DNA of 35,441 nucleotides from positions 1 to 35,441 of the forward strand of contig JAFVZS010000038.1 of assembly GCA_017508015.1 (NCBI GenBank), in the 5' to 3' direction. The position numbers were made by a program, and so were the translations under genes. This stretch comes from Lentisphaeria bacterium. Its GTDB lineage: Bacteria; Verrucomicrobiota; Lentisphaeria; Victivallales; Victivallaceae. The stretch's first letter is position 1. Every line of letters begins with the position of its first letter. The notes below the pieces were generated by a model. It was given only the letters and a program-made list of their open reading frames with translations, made no database searches and had not been told where the DNA came from. Shown piece by piece: positions 16,738 through 24,168 of the stretch.

Positions 16738-18243
16738 ATGAAAAACATTCTCAAACTTCTGGTGCCTCTGGCAATTGTCGTCATTATCGGTGTGCTGTCA
16801 TGGTGGGGGTACAAATCTTTTTACCAAGATCAAACTGAAATATCTTTCAAGACGGAAGCGGTTTCCAAAGAGGATTTGACCAGTTCCATCAGTGCTTCCG
16901 GCACGGTCGAACCGGAAGAATTGATCAATGTCGGTGCCCAGGTTTCCGGAAAAATCATGCACTTCGGCACCGATGTCAACGGCAACCCCATCGACTACGG
17001 TTCGTATGTCAAGGCCGGCACGCTCCTTGCTCAGATCGATGATGTGCTTTATAAAGCTGCTTTGAGTGAGGCCGAGGCTAAAAAACTTCAGGCCGAAGCG
17101 GCGATCGCTTCGGCCGAAGCGGCAATCGCTTCGGCACAGGCGGCGGTAAATTCCGCTGAAGCGGCGATCGCTTCGGCGGATGCATCGATCGCTGCAGCCG
17201 AGGCATCGGTGCGGCAGAGTGATGCCAGACTCAAACTTGCCACCCGCAATTTTGAGAGAGCCGGCAGTCTTCAGCGTGCCCATGCGGTCGCTGAAAGTGA
17301 ATATGATTCCGCCGAAGCTGAATATTCCTCTGCCCAGGCTGAATATGCCGATTCTCAAGCCGCCTTGCTCCGGGCCAATGCCGAAAAGACCCGGGCGCAG
17401 GCCGATCTCGGCAGTTCCCGGGCCGCCTTGCTCCGGGCCAATGCCGATCATAAACATTCACAGGCCCAGCTCACCATCTGCGAAGCCGAATTGATCAAAG
17501 CCCGCCGCAATCTGGATTACTGCCGGATCACGGCTCCGGTCGACGGTATCATTATCGACCGCCGGGTCAGTGTCGGTCAAACGGTGGTTTCCAATATGAG
17601 TGCATCCAGTATCTTTCTGATGGCGAAAGATTTGAAAAAGATGGAAGTCTGGGTTTCCGTCAATGAGGCCGATATCGGTCATATCCGGGTGGATATGCCG
17701 GTCGAATTTACGATTGATACATTTCCCGGGGAACTTTTTCACGGAGTGGTCAAGCGCATCCGGCTCAATGCCACCATGTCGCAGAATGTGGTCACCTACA
17801 TCGTGGAAGTGACCACTGATAACTCCAACGGCAAACTGATACCGTATCTTACTGCGAATGTGAAATTCATCCGTGAACGCCGTCATGAAGTGCTGACCGT
17901 TTCCAATGCGGCATTCCGTTTCCAGCCGGATATCGCACTGATCGCTCCGGAATATCGGGATCAGAGCTTTGAGGAGGGCGCAAAGGTTATTTATGTGTTG
18001 GAAAATAACGCTCTCAAACCGGTGGAAGTGCGTACCGGTTTGAGTGCCGGAGGACGGGTCGAATTGATCGATCCGCCGTTGAATGAAGGAGATCTGATTG
18101 TTTACGGAGCCGCTGAAATCACTCCGGGTGATGCTGCGGCCTCTGACGGTCAGAAAAGCAGTCCTTTTATGCCCAAACCTGAAAAACGCGGAGTTTCCGG
18201 CGGCGGTTCAGCCGCCAACCGGGCCCGGGCGCAAGGTAAGTGA
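16738..18243 (+). CDS. MacA/HlyD-type periplasmic adaptor of an ABC exporter
   Basis: The 501-residue protein has an N-terminal membrane anchor (about 4-24), a biotinyl-lipoyl-like segment (ISASGTVEPEELINVGAQVSG, here split across 51-71), a long coiled-coil hairpin (about 105-265), the second lipoyl half (ITAPVDGIIIDRRVSVGQTV) and beta-barrel/membrane-proximal domains. It is longer than typical MacA (about 370-400 residues), mainly because of the hairpin. Residues 119-160 are six consecutive heptads of the AEAAIAS type; residues 206-247 are two 21-residue repeats with AALLRANA. It should join the ATPase and permease downstream to a TolC-like channel; no TolC gene is in the window. ATG 16738 was chosen at the hydrophobic anchor; its ribosome site is weak. 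Confidence 0.9.
   Translation: MKNILKLLVPLAIVVIIGVLSWWGYKSFYQDQTEISFKTEAVSKEDLTSSISASGTVEPEELINVGAQVSGKIMHFGTDVNGNPIDYGSYVKAGTLLAQIDDVLYKAALSEAEAKKLQAEAAIASAEAAIASAQAAVNSAEAAIASADASIAAAEASVRQSDARLKLATRNFERAGSLQRAHAVAESEYDSAEAEYSSAQAEYADSQAALLRANAEKTRAQADLGSSRAALLRANADHKHSQAQLTICEAELIKARRNLDYCRITAPVDGIIIDRRVSVGQTVVSNMSASSIFLMAKDLKKMEVWVSVNEADIGHIRVDMPVEFTIDTFPGELFHGVVKRIRLNATMSQNVVTYIVEVTTDNSNGKLIPYLTANVKFIRERRHEVLTVSNAAFRFQPDIALIAPEYRDQSFEEGAKVIYVLENNALKPVEVRTGLSAGGRVELIDPPLNEGDLIVYGAAEITPGDAAASDGQKSSPFMPKPEKRGVSGGGSAANRARAQGK
17092..17217 (+). repeat. Six tandem 21-bp units coding heptads in the adaptor coiled coil
   Basis: The DNA encodes AEAAIAS, AEAAIAS, AQAAVNS, AEAAIAS, ADASIAA and AEASVRQ in succession. 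Similar 21-base units suggest growth by slippage or unequal exchange, which would lengthen the hairpin in whole heptads without shifting frame. Confidence 0.75.
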
Positions 18244-18254
18244 GGTTTCCGGTC

Positions 18255-18953
18255 ATGGCTCTTATCGAATTACACAACATAACCAAAGATTATCCGCTGG
18301 GGGATCTTTCCATTCAGGTGCTTAAAGGAGTTTCACTGTCTATTGAACGCGGTGAATATGTCGCTCTCATGGGGGCTTCCGGTTCCGGAAAAAGCACTCA
18401 GATGAATATTCTCGGCTGTCTTGACCGGCCCACCGGCGGTGATTACTTTTTTGACGGCCGGGAACTCGGCCGGGCATCCGGAGATGAAAGGGCCAAAGTC
18501 CGCAACCGTCAGATCGGATTCGTCTTTCAGAGTTTCAATCTGCTGCCCCGTACTTCCGCGCTGGAAAATGTTATCATGCCGCTGGCTTACACTTCAAATT
18601 TGAGTAATGCTGAAAAGAAACGCCGGGGCTTGGCCGCTTTGAAAGAGGTCGGTATTGCAGACCGTGCCGGACATCACCCCTCGCAGCTTTCCGGCGGTCA
18701 GCAGCAGCGGGTGGCTATCGCCCGGGCTCTGATCAACCATCCGCCGGTCATTTTCGCCGATGAACCGACCGGCAACCTGGACTCTAAAACCAGTGTTGAA
18801 GTGATGGATATGTTCAAAAAGCTTAACGATGAGGGGATCACCGTCATTCTGGTCACCCACTCGCAGGCTATCGCCAAATTCGCCAAACGTACTATCTGTA
18901 TGAGTGACGGTCAGATCGTTTCCGGACTTTTTGAGGGAGGCGTGTCACAATGA
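18255..18953 (+). CDS. MacB/LolD-type ABC transporter ATP-binding protein
   Basis: The 232-residue ATPase shows Walker A (GASGSGKST), a Q-loop region (GFVFQSFNLLPR), the ABC signature LSGGQQQRVAIARAL, Walker B with catalytic Glu (VIFADEPTGNLDS) and the switch His (LVTHS). The sequence is of the MacB/LolD/FtsE class used by mechanotransmission exporters. ATG 18255 is preferred over GTG 18240; GAGG lies upstream within the end of the adaptor gene. It overlaps the permease gene by four bases (ATGA). The ATPase is separate here, whereas in E. coli MacB it is fused to the permease. Confidence 0.93.
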   Translation: MALIELHNITKDYPLGDLSIQVLKGVSLSIERGEYVALMGASGSGKSTQMNILGCLDRPTGGDYFFDGRELGRASGDERAKVRNRQIGFVFQSFNLLPRTSALENVIMPLAYTSNLSNAEKKRRGLAALKEVGIADRAGHHPSQLSGGQQQRVAIARALINHPPVIFADEPTGNLDSKTSVEVMDMFKKLNDEGITVILVTHSQAIAKFAKRTICMSDGQIVSGLFEGGVSQ

Positions 18954-20308
18954 AATTTATCGGAACCATTCTCATGGCTTTGCGCTCTCTCTGGCGCAAT
19001 CCCACGCGTACCATGCTGACGATGCTCGGTATCATCATCGGTATTGCCGCTGTTATTGCGATGATGGAAATCGGAGCCGGTTCATCCGCCAGTATCCGGG
19101 CTACTATTGAACAGATGGGGGCCGGTTCCGGTGTGATCTACCCCGGAGTGCGCCGGGTGGCCGGTATCAAGGTCGGAGTCAATACCTGGACACGGCTGCT
19201 GCCGTCGGATGCAGATGCTGTGTTGCAGGAGTGTCCGCATGTTTCACAGGTTTCACCAATCGTTACTTCCAGTTCGGCACAGGCGATTTTCGGTTCGGAA
19301 AACTGGATTCCGGCTCAGATGCTGGGAGTTGCTCCGTCATACTTCAGTATCCGCGACTGGCAGCTGGCCGAAGGGCGTTTTTTCAATGACCGGGAAGTCG
19401 GTATCAATGCGCGGGTCTGTCTTGTCGGCGCGACCGTGGTCAAAGAACTTTTCGGCGGAATTTCGCCGGTGGATACTGAAATGCGGATCAACAATACCTC
19501 TTTCCGGGTGATCGGTGTCCTCAAAAGCAAAGGCTCAAACATGATGGGGCAGGATGAAGATGATGTGATCCTTATTCCGTGGACGACGATGCGTATGCGT
19601 ATTACCGGGCTTCGTAACGGTTCGGCAACCAGCACCACCAGTTCTCTGGCCAGCAGTCCCGGAGCCACCTTTCCGGTATCCGGAGTGGCTCTCTACCCTG
19701 AACAGGATTCTGCTTTGCGCAGCGACAAACTGCTGATCCCCAAATTCACTTACGTCGACCAAATTGCTTTTTCCGCTGTCAAGCCGGAAAAAATGGAACA
19801 GGCGATCGCTGAAATCACTGCCGTTTTGCGGGAACGTCATCAGCTGGTCGCCGCACAGGATGATGATTTCCGTATCCGGTCAGCCGCTGATTTTATGAAA
19901 ATGATGGATAAGACCAGTTCGCTGATGAATAATCTGCTGCTCGGTGTGGCTCTGCTTTCTTTGCTGGTCGGTGGTGTCGGAATTATGAATATCATGCTGG
20001 TATCCGTTACTGAACGTACCCGGGAAATCGGTTTGCGCATGGCGGTCGGGGCCCGCAGTATCGATATTCTCAAGCAATTTCTCATCGAGTCGATCGTGAT
20101 GTGTCTGGTCGGCGGGATCATCGGCATTCTCGTCGGTCACGGGGTTTCCATGTTTATTGAAAGCCAGCTTCACTGGCCCGTGGAAAGCAGTCCGGGAGCT
20201 GTCATCGCCGCATTTGCGGTATCTGCCAGTATCGGTATGGTATTCGGCTTTTATCCCGCCTGGAAAGCTTCCCAGCTTGACCCGATCGAAGCTTTGCGTT
20301 ACGAGTGA
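18950..20308 (+). CDS. MacB-like ABC transporter permease (FtsX/MacB fold)
   Basis: The 452-residue protein has the MacB permease layout: TM1 near residues 15-40 (TMLTMLGIIIGIAAVIAM), a large periplasmic domain (about 45-315), and three C-terminal helices in the FtsX domain containing LLVGGVGIMNIMLVSVTERT and REIGLRMAVGARSIDI. A GGGAGG ribosome site precedes the ATG, which overlaps the ATPase stop. With the adaptor and ATPase it forms a tripartite efflux pump for peptides, lipoproteins, macrolide-like compounds or toxins; substrate unknown. A strong terminator follows 13 bases after its stop. Confidence 0.92.
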   Translation: MKFIGTILMALRSLWRNPTRTMLTMLGIIIGIAAVIAMMEIGAGSSASIRATIEQMGAGSGVIYPGVRRVAGIKVGVNTWTRLLPSDADAVLQECPHVSQVSPIVTSSSAQAIFGSENWIPAQMLGVAPSYFSIRDWQLAEGRFFNDREVGINARVCLVGATVVKELFGGISPVDTEMRINNTSFRVIGVLKSKGSNMMGQDEDDVILIPWTTMRMRITGLRNGSATSTTSSLASSPGATFPVSGVALYPEQDSALRSDKLLIPKFTYVDQIAFSAVKPEKMEQAIAEITAVLRERHQLVAAQDDDFRIRSAADFMKMMDKTSSLMNNLLLGVALLSLLVGGVGIMNIMLVSVTERTREIGLRMAVGARSIDILKQFLIESIVMCLVGGIIGILVGHGVSMFIESQLHWPVESSPGAVIAAFAVSASIGMVFGFYPAWKASQLDPIEALRYE

Positions 20309-20321
20309 ATTACGGGAATTG

Positions 20322-20364
20322 TGCGGTGTGCGTCACGGGGGAGCCTGTTCACACCGCATTTTTT
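20322..20364 (+). terminator. Intrinsic terminator of the MacAB-like operon
   Basis: TGCGGTGTG (20322-20330) pairs with CACACCGCA (20350-20358), a 9-bp stem followed by six T residues at 20359-20364. Confidence 0.8.
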
Positions 20365-20379
20365 ATTTCCGGATGGCAA

Positions 20380-20436
20380 AGAAAAGCCGCACTTTGCAAA
20401 GAATCCTTTTCGGGTATACTTTGCAAAATGCGGCTT
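20380..20436 (-). terminator. Long hairpin terminator of the 58-residue gene
   Basis: AAGCCGCA (20384-20391) pairs with TGCGGCTT (20429-20436), and the inner TTTGCAAA at 20393-20400 pairs with TTTGCAAA at 20420-20427 across one mismatch. On the minus strand the stem is followed by TTTTCTTT. It lies 17 bases beyond the stop codon of the small gene. Confidence 0.75.
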
Positions 20437-20453
20437 GGTATTAAAGCGGTAAA

Positions 20454-20630
20454 TTACTTATTCGCTTTATCCCAGACTGCTTTGCTGACAAAGGCGGTCA
20501 GGTTGCGGCCATCGGCGGTTTTACCTTTGAAAGCATAGCTGGTGTGGCTGGCGGTTTTGAAAGTCACGCACTCAAGCACTTCAGTTTCAACAGCGGATTT
20601 GGTCTTGACGTCGTAAAATTTGTGTTTCAT
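20454..20630 (-). CDS. Small basic 58-residue protein of unknown function
   Basis: Translation on the minus strand gives a complete 58-residue frame that starts MKHKFYDVKTK, contains AFKGKTADGRNLTAFVSKA and ends WDKANK. It is Lys-rich (11 Lys), has one Cys, no signal peptide and no membrane segment. An almost perfect ribosome site (AGGAGG, 8 bases before ATG), a sigma-70-type promoter with a phased A-tract upstream region, and a long terminator all frame the gene precisely. This makes it a real gene that is probably highly expressed. I do not recognise the family. The pattern of short beta-strand-like segments ending in a conserved-looking FVSKAxW motif would fit a small soluble, perhaps nucleic-acid- or ribosome-associated protein; that is a guess. 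Confidence 0.75.
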   Translation of the reverse strand: MKHKFYDVKTKSAVETEVLECVTFKTASHTSYAFKGKTADGRNLTAFVSKAVWDKANK

Positions 20631-20689
20631 TGTTTTTTCCTCCTGACATTTTTGGAATTTAACACGTCATTTTTCAGTGACTGTTAATA

Positions 20690-20718
20690 AGTATACTCAA
20701 AAAACGGTAAATAATCAA
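20690..20718 (-). promoter_or_regulatory. Promoter of the 58-residue gene
   Basis: Minus strand TTGATT (20718-20713), 17 bases, TATACT (20695-20690). The spacer coincides with one arm (20700-20711) of a 12-base inverted repeat whose other arm is at 20765-20776. Confidence 0.6.
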
Positions 20719-20776
20719 GAGCAAATTTGAGAAATTTCAAAAAATTTTCAAATTTTTTTGCATTTTTACCGTTTTT
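20719..20776. promoter_or_regulatory. Phased A/T tracts (probable curved UP-like element) within an inverted repeat
   Basis: A/T tracts at 20723-20728, 20732-20737, 20739-20748, 20750-20759 and 20763-20767 have centres spaced about 9 to 11 bases apart, as in intrinsically curved DNA. They lie immediately upstream of the -35 of the minus-strand promoter. The 12-mer arms AAAAACGGTAAA (20700-20711) and TTTACCGTTTTT (20765-20776) bracket the tracts. The rest of the gap to 20900 holds no gene that I can see. Confidence 0.5.
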
Positions 20777-20903
20777 CGCCCTTTAAAAGCTCTTTTTTAG
20801 CAGATGATTGCAAAAATCTGTCAGAGAAAAACAGGCCGGGTGATCACTGCGGCAGATTTTAAAGATTTCTGAAATCGGCTCTGATGAAAAATGCTTTTGC
20901 TGA

Positions 20904-20931
20904 TTGAAAATTTTATGCTCCGTGCTATAGT
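20904..20931 (+). promoter_or_regulatory. Promoter for the CapA-family gene
   Basis: TTGAAA (20904-20909), 16 bases, TATAGT (20926-20931); an overlapping TATAAT at 20931-20936 is an alternative -10 element. About 50 bases upstream of the ATG. Confidence 0.5.
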
Positions 20932-20980
20932 ATAATAAGGAAATTTACGGTGAAAACGTACTGGGGGATGGATCATCATC

Positions 20981-22291
20981 ATGTATAATAAAAATTTGAC
21001 GGTTACCGGAACCGGAGATTCGCTTTTTTTGCAGGAGTTCCCCGCAGAATATGAGGCAGCATTGAAATCTGTCGCCGGCTTCATCGGTCAGTGTGATATA
21101 AAAATGACCAATCTGGAAACCAACTTTTCCGATTTTGAGTATTTTGCCGGGGCTTACAGCGGCGGCACCTGGCTCAATACCCGCCGCAGCTGTCTGGGGG
21201 ATCTGCTGAAATATGGATTCAACTGTTTCGGCACGGCCAATAATCACTGCTTTGATTACTCCTTTGCCGGTTTGACTTCCACCATCGATACTCTGGAGGC
21301 CGCCGGATTGGCCCATTGCGGTACCGGGCGCAGCTTTGATGAAGCGGTCGCACCGGCTGTTTTGGAACGCAACGGCGTGAGCTGTGCCGTGTTTGCGGTC
21401 GATGCCTCCTTTGAAAATGCCTCCAAAGCCGGTAAAGGTACTGCCAAACTCAAGGCCCGTCCCGGGGTGAACTATTTGCGCCATGATACGGTCTATCAGG
21501 TCGATGAGGCGCAAATGGCGGCATTGCGGCAGATCGCCGCACGCACCCGGATCAATTATAATCGTGAAAAGTTGATCAATACCGGGTTTCTCACGCCCGA
21601 TCCGGAAGGTTTTTTCTTTCTGGGGGATCAGAAATATACCACGGAAAAAACGGTGCCGTCAACTTCATGTCATCCGGGAGATAAAGCCCGGCTTGTTGAG
21701 GCGGTAAAAAAAGCCAAAGCACAGTATGATTATGTCTTTATGATGGTTCATTGTCACGACAACGACAATGTCCGGGAGGAAAATCCGCCGGAATATCTCA
21801 AGGAGTTCTGCCATGCGTGTATTGATGCCGGGGTTTCAGCGGTATTCGGCGGCGGCTGTCACCGGCTGCGTCCGGTGGAAATTTACCGGAATTCCCCGGT
21901 CTTCTATTCGCTGGGGGATTTTATCTATCAGGGATTGCGTATTGAGCATCTGCCGGCTGACTTTATGGAAAAGTATGGTATCGACATCAATTCTTCCGCT
22001 GAAGCGGCTCTTTGGGCACGTTCCCGCGGGGATAAGGTCGGTCTGCATTGCAATAAACTCAACTATCAGACCGTTTTGCCCAAACTGGAGTTTGAAAACG
22101 GCCGGATGACCGGTTTTTCACTGTTGCCGCTGCAGTTGAATTTTGAACGGAAAGACCGGATGAACGGTCTGCCGGAAATCGCTGTCGGCAGGGAAGCGCA
22201 GGAGATTTGTGACTTGCTCAATTCACTCAGTGGTTCTTACGGTGTCAAATTGGAACTTTCCGGCGGCTGTTTCCGGCTGTCCGGCAAATGA
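20981..22291 (+). CDS. CapA family protein (metallophosphatase-like, poly-gamma-glutamate synthesis type)
   Basis: The 436-residue protein fits the CapA/PgsA metallophosphoesterase-like family: GTGDSLFLQ near the N-terminus, NLETNF, TANNHCFDY, MMVHCHDNDN and a C-terminal GGGCHRLRPVEIYRNSPVFYSLGDFIYQ block (given here as two adjoining motifs, GGGCHRLRPVEIY and SPVFYSLGDFIYQ). These supply the usual Asp, Asn and His metal ligands. Unlike CapA of Bacillus it has no signal peptide or N-terminal membrane anchor and should be cytoplasmic. No capsule synthetase gene is near, so a role in capsule synthesis is doubtful; hydrolysis of a phosphoester or an amide-linked polymer is possible. It stands alone, facing pepF. 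Confidence 0.82.
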   Translation: MYNKNLTVTGTGDSLFLQEFPAEYEAALKSVAGFIGQCDIKMTNLETNFSDFEYFAGAYSGGTWLNTRRSCLGDLLKYGFNCFGTANNHCFDYSFAGLTSTIDTLEAAGLAHCGTGRSFDEAVAPAVLERNGVSCAVFAVDASFENASKAGKGTAKLKARPGVNYLRHDTVYQVDEAQMAALRQIAARTRINYNREKLINTGFLTPDPEGFFFLGDQKYTTEKTVPSTSCHPGDKARLVEAVKKAKAQYDYVFMMVHCHDNDNVREENPPEYLKEFCHACIDAGVSAVFGGGCHRLRPVEIYRNSPVFYSLGDFIYQGLRIEHLPADFMEKYGIDINSSAEAALWARSRGDKVGLHCNKLNYQTVLPKLEFENGRMTGFSLLPLQLNFERKDRMNGLPEIAVGREAQEICDLLNSLSGSYGVKLELSGGCFRLSGK

Positions 22292-22363
22292 TACCGGGAT
22301 CATTGCGTGGTAAATTCAAGTACTTCAGCTATTCAAATTTGCGATCTTAAACCGGTGAAGAAC

Positions 22364-22392
22364 GGCTGATTTCCGTACCGGTGAAATCAGCC
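22364..22392. terminator. Hairpin between convergent capA-like and pepF genes
   Basis: GGCTGATTTC (22364-22373) pairs perfectly with GAAATCAGCC (22383-22392) around a 9-base loop. The right arm overlaps the pepF stop codon (22387-22389). No T run follows on either strand, so it may act as a 3'-end stabiliser or a weak bidirectional terminator. Confidence 0.45.
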
Positions 22393-24153
22393 CAGCAGTT
22401 TCCGCAATTCTTCTACCGTTTCTCCGAAAAATGCCAGTGCATCGTTGACCGGTTCCGGAGTGGTGAGGTCTGCTCCGGCATCCTTGAGAATATCCAGTAC
22501 ATCTTTGGAACCGCCGGCTTTGAGGAAATTCAGATATCTTTCCTGTGCTCCGGCTTCTCCGGCCAGAATGCCTTTGCTCAATTTCAGTGCGGCCGCCATG
22601 CCGGTTGCATATTTGTAGACATAAAAGTTGTAGTAAAAGTGCGGTATTCTTGACCACTCCAATTCGATATCCCGGTCAGCTTTGATGAATCCGTGATAAC
22701 CGGCATTCAGAGCGTAGTATTTTTCACAGAGGTGATCTGCTGTCAACGGGATCTCCGCTGCAGAATCTTCATGGATGAGTTTCTCAAACTCGGCGAACAT
22801 CGTCTGCCGGTAGATGGTCGCCCGGATGTCATCTGCCAATCTGGTGTAGATCGAGGCTTTGACTTTTGGGTCACTTTCCTGCCGGAGCAGATAGCTGGAT
22901 AACAGCAATTCATTACAGGTGCTGGCCACTTCAGCCACAAAAATTTCATAACCGGCATAGTGATAGTGCTGATTGCTTCTGGAAAAAGCACTGTGCATGG
23001 AGTGTCCCAATTCGTGAGCCAGAGTGAATGCATCGCTCAGGCGGTTGTCGAAACTCATCAGAATATACGGATAACTGTCGTAGCATCCGCCGGAGTATGC
23101 TCCGGAACGTTTCCCTTTGCGGCAGGGAGCATCGATCCACCGCTGGCTCCAGGCCTTTTCCAGCAGCGCAGTATATTCCGGCCCCAGTACGGTCAGAGAT
23201 TCTTTCACCATTTTTGACGCTTCGGCAAATGAACACTTCTGATTGAGTTCCGGCTGCAGTGGTGCGTAAAGATCGTACATATTCAGATCGTCAAGTTCCA
23301 TTATTTTGGCACGCAGATCGAAGTAATTGTGCAGTTGCGGCAGATTTTTCCGGACGGTTGAAATCAGATTGTTGTAGATGTTTTCCGGAATATTTTCGGA
23401 AAAGAGTGCCGCTTGCAAAGGCGTGTCAAAGTGGCGGATCTTTGCCATCGTAACATGCCGTTTGACGGTGCCATCCAGCGTGGCAGCCAGCGTATTGCGG
23501 TATTGCCGGTACTGCCGGTAAAGCTGATGGAAGGCTTTTTTGCGGACTTTGCGGTCAGGAGCCTCCATGAAACTGCCCCAGCTGCCGTGGGTCAGGTCAA
23601 GCAGTTTACCTTCGGAATCCCGGAGTCTGCCGAAACTCATATCCGTGTCATTCATGGTGGAAAATATTTCATCGGAATTACCCAAAACATCGCCCAGCGT
23701 GCCCAGCAGACGCTCTTCCGCTTCGCTGAGAGTGTGGGGTTTTTCCCGGAGAAGTTCCAGCAGACTGCGGCGGTAGAAAGCCAGAAGCGGAGCATTGAGC
23801 AATTCCTGCATCCGCTCATCGGGGATCGCCATTATTTCCGGATCGAACCAGCTTTCTTTTTCAGAAAGGGCGGATAATTTTGCTGATATCCGGTCGACCC
23901 GTGCCCGGTTCGGCCCGATGGAAGTATTTTCATCGCAGAGCAAATGAGCGTAAGTGTAGAGCTTTTCTGCCAGACGGTCAAATTCATCAGATGCTTCGAT
24001 CGCCGCTTTGAGTAATTCCGGTGATTCGGCCAGGCGGCCTTTGAATGAGTAGAATCTGTCCGCCGCCGCTTCCAGTGCGGCGAACTCCTTTTCCCAGCTT
24101 TCCGTATCCGGATAAAGAACACTCAAATCCCAGGTGACAAGATTTTCTTTCAT
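22387..24153 (-). CDS. pepF: Oligoendopeptidase F (M3B family)
   Basis: The 588-residue protein has the length and motifs of PepF. The zinc site HELGH lies at 380-384 (H380, E381, H384) and the third ligand is E408 in IFVAEVAST, 24 residues downstream. The motif GCYDSYPYILMSF upstream of the zinc helix is also typical. It is a cytoplasmic zinc peptidase that trims short oligopeptides. It starts 15 bases after lpxB on the same strand with a CGGAG ribosome site, so the two are probably co-transcribed, although no functional link is known. Confidence 0.95.
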   Translation of the reverse strand: MKENLVTWDLSVLYPDTESWEKEFAALEAAADRFYSFKGRLAESPELLKAAIEASDEFDRLAEKLYTYAHLLCDENTSIGPNRARVDRISAKLSALSEKESWFDPEIMAIPDERMQELLNAPLLAFYRRSLLELLREKPHTLSEAEERLLGTLGDVLGNSDEIFSTMNDTDMSFGRLRDSEGKLLDLTHGSWGSFMEAPDRKVRKKAFHQLYRQYRQYRNTLAATLDGTVKRHVTMAKIRHFDTPLQAALFSENIPENIYNNLISTVRKNLPQLHNYFDLRAKIMELDDLNMYDLYAPLQPELNQKCSFAEASKMVKESLTVLGPEYTALLEKAWSQRWIDAPCRKGKRSGAYSGGCYDSYPYILMSFDNRLSDAFTLAHELGHSMHSAFSRSNQHYHYAGYEIFVAEVASTCNELLLSSYLLRQESDPKVKASIYTRLADDIRATIYRQTMFAEFEKLIHEDSAAEIPLTADHLCEKYYALNAGYHGFIKADRDIELEWSRIPHFYYNFYVYKYATGMAAALKLSKGILAGEAGAQERYLNFLKAGGSKDVLDILKDAGADLTTPEPVNDALAFFGETVEELRKLLG

Positions 24154-24168
24154 GGTAAAACGCTCCGT

